From an uncultured Deefgea sp. (lineage in GTDB: Bacteria > Pseudomonadota > Gammaproteobacteria > Burkholderiales > Chitinibacteraceae): a stretch of DNA of 64,000 nt. The stretch's first letter is position 1, and each line of letters opens with the position of its first letter. The translations under genes were made by a program, and so were the position numbers. The notes under the pieces are model-generated. The model was not told the origin of the DNA and did no database searches. It saw nothing but the letters and a program-made list of their open reading frames with translations. The stretch is taken from assembly GCF_947072475.1 (NCBI RefSeq), contig NZ_CAMTIA010000003.1, positions 55,963-119,962 of the forward strand. The letters are read 5' to 3'. Positions 62,219 through 64,000 of this stretch are shown in pieces.

Positions 62219-63733
62219 ATGTTCGATTTCAAAAGTCTCATTAACGCCTTACTCGGAAAAAACAAAAACGAAGGTGTTTACGACCTAAAGTCTGCCACAG
62301 TCATGATGAATGAATTGCCAGAAAGTGATATTTTGCAAGCCCAAATTGAAATCATCAAAGCGCTACAACAAATCAATGGCAATCCTCGCACCAATATCAA
62401 AGAACGCTTTAAAACCATTCCATATTTAGATGAAAAAGCCCGCACGCTACAAAATCATTTAGTCGCCATTTACCAAGGAAAACTCCTTGACGACGATGCT
62501 AGCCCTAGTCAGGTATTACCCAGTTTGCTGGCATTTTGGAACGAAATGGGTGACGGTTATCGCCTCTGTATTAAACAAGCCAGCGCCAGCATTCCACGCG
62601 GCCTAGACAAAGATTTACCGCTATTTACTTTACGCGGCTTAATGTATTTTACCGAGCAAGCGCGCTGGTCTTATCTGCGTTATCTCGAATTAGATAGTCG
62701 AACTTGGCGTAATTTGAATCGTCTGTATTTATTTGCCGAGCAAAAAGGCTTTGCCACTCAGCCTTTACAGCCTTACCCCAACGCAGAGATCACCGATATT
62801 CGCCGTGAATTTATGCAGCTATTAATGCTATCTCTGGCCATGCCCGAAAAACTGCAATCGGCACAAATTGAATTAGTTACTCAGTGGCTTAAGCGCTGGG
62901 CCAATCGCGTTGATCTTGAAAATCAAATCAAACCCAATCGGCAACTCTTTGCCATCAATATTGCTGGCTCAACCCCGCCCAAACGACTGCGTCGTGACAT
63001 GGTCGGTGAGAATTGGCGTTATTGGTTTACTGAGTCGCTCACCTTGCACATCAAAGACACCATTGAAAAACTACAACAAGGCACAGACCCGCTTGATTTA
63101 GGCTTACCGGCCGAATCAGCACAAATCGCCAATTTAGATTTGATGCAACACTTAATCAATCTATGGTCGCGAGACACCCCCACCCCTGTACGCAAAGCCG
63201 AGCGCCATACCAGCCAAAAATCAATTCAAGTCACCCGAGGCCTTGACGACGTCATCGTGCGCTTAAATGGCGGCGCAAGCCAGGCCGATACCGCAAGCTG
63301 GACTTTAGACAATGAAAGTAGCACCGGCGTTGGCATCAATTATCAAACGAGTCGAGATGATCAACTCGAAGTGGGTGAAATTGTCGGACTTGACGGCATT
63401 AGCCAAAATGCAGTCTCAATCGGCATCGTTAGGCGCATCTCCAAAAAACGCGACGGCCAGGTTAACGCAGGAATTGAAACACTATCGCAAACGCCCATTG
63501 TGGTTGAACTAACACCGCTACTGGGCAATCGCAGCTTTTTAGGGATTTACTCGCCAGAAAATGCCGCCATTCATCAGGCGCGTTTTTTAGTGATCCCCCA
63601 AGCATTCTTTGCCGATAACCGAGAATTTCGCTTAGCCGCGCAAGGCAAAAGCTATCGCATTCGCCTCACGCCGGTGATTGAGCATACCGCCAGTGCTTCC
63701 TTGGCTAATTTTGCTGTTTTAGAAAAATTATAA
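62219..63733 (+). CDS. Hypothetical protein; C-terminus resembles a PilZ-like/beta-barrel domain
   Basis: MFDFKSLINALLGKNKNEGVYDLKSATVMMNELPESD...; C-terminal NESSTGVGINYQTSRDDQLEVGEIVGLDG...SIGIVRRISKKRDGQVNAGIETL. Confidence 0.7.
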   Translation: MFDFKSLINALLGKNKNEGVYDLKSATVMMNELPESDILQAQIEIIKALQQINGNPRTNIKERFKTIPYLDEKARTLQNHLVAIYQGKLLDDDASPSQVLPSLLAFWNEMGDGYRLCIKQASASIPRGLDKDLPLFTLRGLMYFTEQARWSYLRYLELDSRTWRNLNRLYLFAEQKGFATQPLQPYPNAEITDIRREFMQLLMLSLAMPEKLQSAQIELVTQWLKRWANRVDLENQIKPNRQLFAINIAGSTPPKRLRRDMVGENWRYWFTESLTLHIKDTIEKLQQGTDPLDLGLPAESAQIANLDLMQHLINLWSRDTPTPVRKAERHTSQKSIQVTRGLDDVIVRLNGGASQADTASWTLDNESSTGVGINYQTSRDDQLEVGEIVGLDGISQNAVSIGIVRRISKKRDGQVNAGIETLSQTPIVVELTPLLGNRSFLGIYSPENAAIHQARFLVIPQAFFADNREFRLAAQGKSYRIRLTPVIEHTASASLANFAVLEKL

Positions 63734-63798
63734 AAATATTCAAAAAAAGAGAGACAAACAGCGAAATGCTTGCTATGATGCGCACCTATTCAAGTACG

Positions 63799-63887
63799 GA
63801 AGCGTGGCTGAGTGGTTTAAGGCAGCGGTCTTGAAAACCGTCGTGGATGTGAGTCCACCCAGAGTTCGAATCTCTGCGCTTCCGCCA
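63799..63887 (+). tRNA. tRNA-Ser (anticodon TGA)
   Basis: GGAAGCG acceptor, GTCTTGAAAAC anticodon arm, long variable arm, AGAGTTCGAATCTCT T-arm, CGCTTCC G CCA. Confidence 0.95.
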
Positions 63888-63903
63888 ATTGAATACATAA
63901 TTA

Positions 63904-63930
63904 AGCTCTGACGCTGTCGGGGCTTTTTTA
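63904..63930 (+). terminator. Rho-independent terminator after first tRNA-Ser
   Basis: AGCTCTGAC-gct-GTCGGGGCTTTTTT, 9-bp stem with G-U pairs. Confidence 0.75.
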
Positions 63931-63951
63931 TTCAGATACAAAATAAAGTAC

Positions 63952-64000
63952 GGAAGCGTGGCTGAGTGGTTTAAGGCAGCGGTCTTGAAAACCGTCGTGG
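63952..64000 (+). tRNA. tRNA-Ser (anticodon TGA), second copy, truncated by window end
   Basis: GGAAGCGTGGCTGAGTGGTTTAAGGCAGCGGTCTTGAAAACCGTCGTGG identical to the first copy over the visible part. Confidence 0.93.

Noticed and set aside
1-64000. CRISPR arrays, rRNA operons, prophage or complete IS elements
   Set aside because: No spaced direct-repeat array, rRNA sequence, transposase or phage structural ORF was recognised in the window.

Overview
The window looks like a chromosomal segment of a betaproteobacterium, probably Neisseriales/Chitinibacteraceae-like (inferred from gene content and protein style, not from a search). Housekeeping genes flank a minus-strand exopolysaccharide/exosortase locus of about 27 kb (24.6-51.3 kb). 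Left flank: a TPR-like ORF running off the left edge (missed by the ORF track), motB/motD-like, S49 peptidase, Rieske protein, HAD phosphatase, rluC, rne with a long structured leader, HDOD protein, amino-acid ABC binding protein and permease, ugd, alaA-like, hom, thrC, a response-regulator/HATPase plus ParA pair, and htpG. The central locus has the order epsL-epsB-epsD-epsE-epsF-epsG-xrtB-epsI-wzy, then glycosyltransferases, a flippase, two hexapeptide acyltransferases, two heparinase II/III-type proteins, two CapK-like AMP ligases, wecG/wecB/wecC, and three plus-strand PEP-CTERM proteins at its borders. Right flank: DUF1615 lipoprotein, rbsKDACB-rbsR, infA, an ABC-F protein (ybiT), a hypothetical protein, and two tandem tRNA-Ser(UGA) genes (the second truncated by the window). 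Main observations: (1) a perfect 272-bp tandem duplication that frameshifts one CapK-like ligase and would restore a 429-aa ORF if one copy were lost; (2) a small membrane-protein ORF after hom interrupted by one in-frame TAG; (3) a ~123-bp imperfect palindrome and a GTAGGGTGGGTT-type repeat between hom and thrC; (4) a degraded Walker A in EpsG; (5) an exosortase locus predicted to make a ManNAcA/uronate-type polymer with unexplained CapK-type ligases. All calls come from reading the sequence; no database searches were run.
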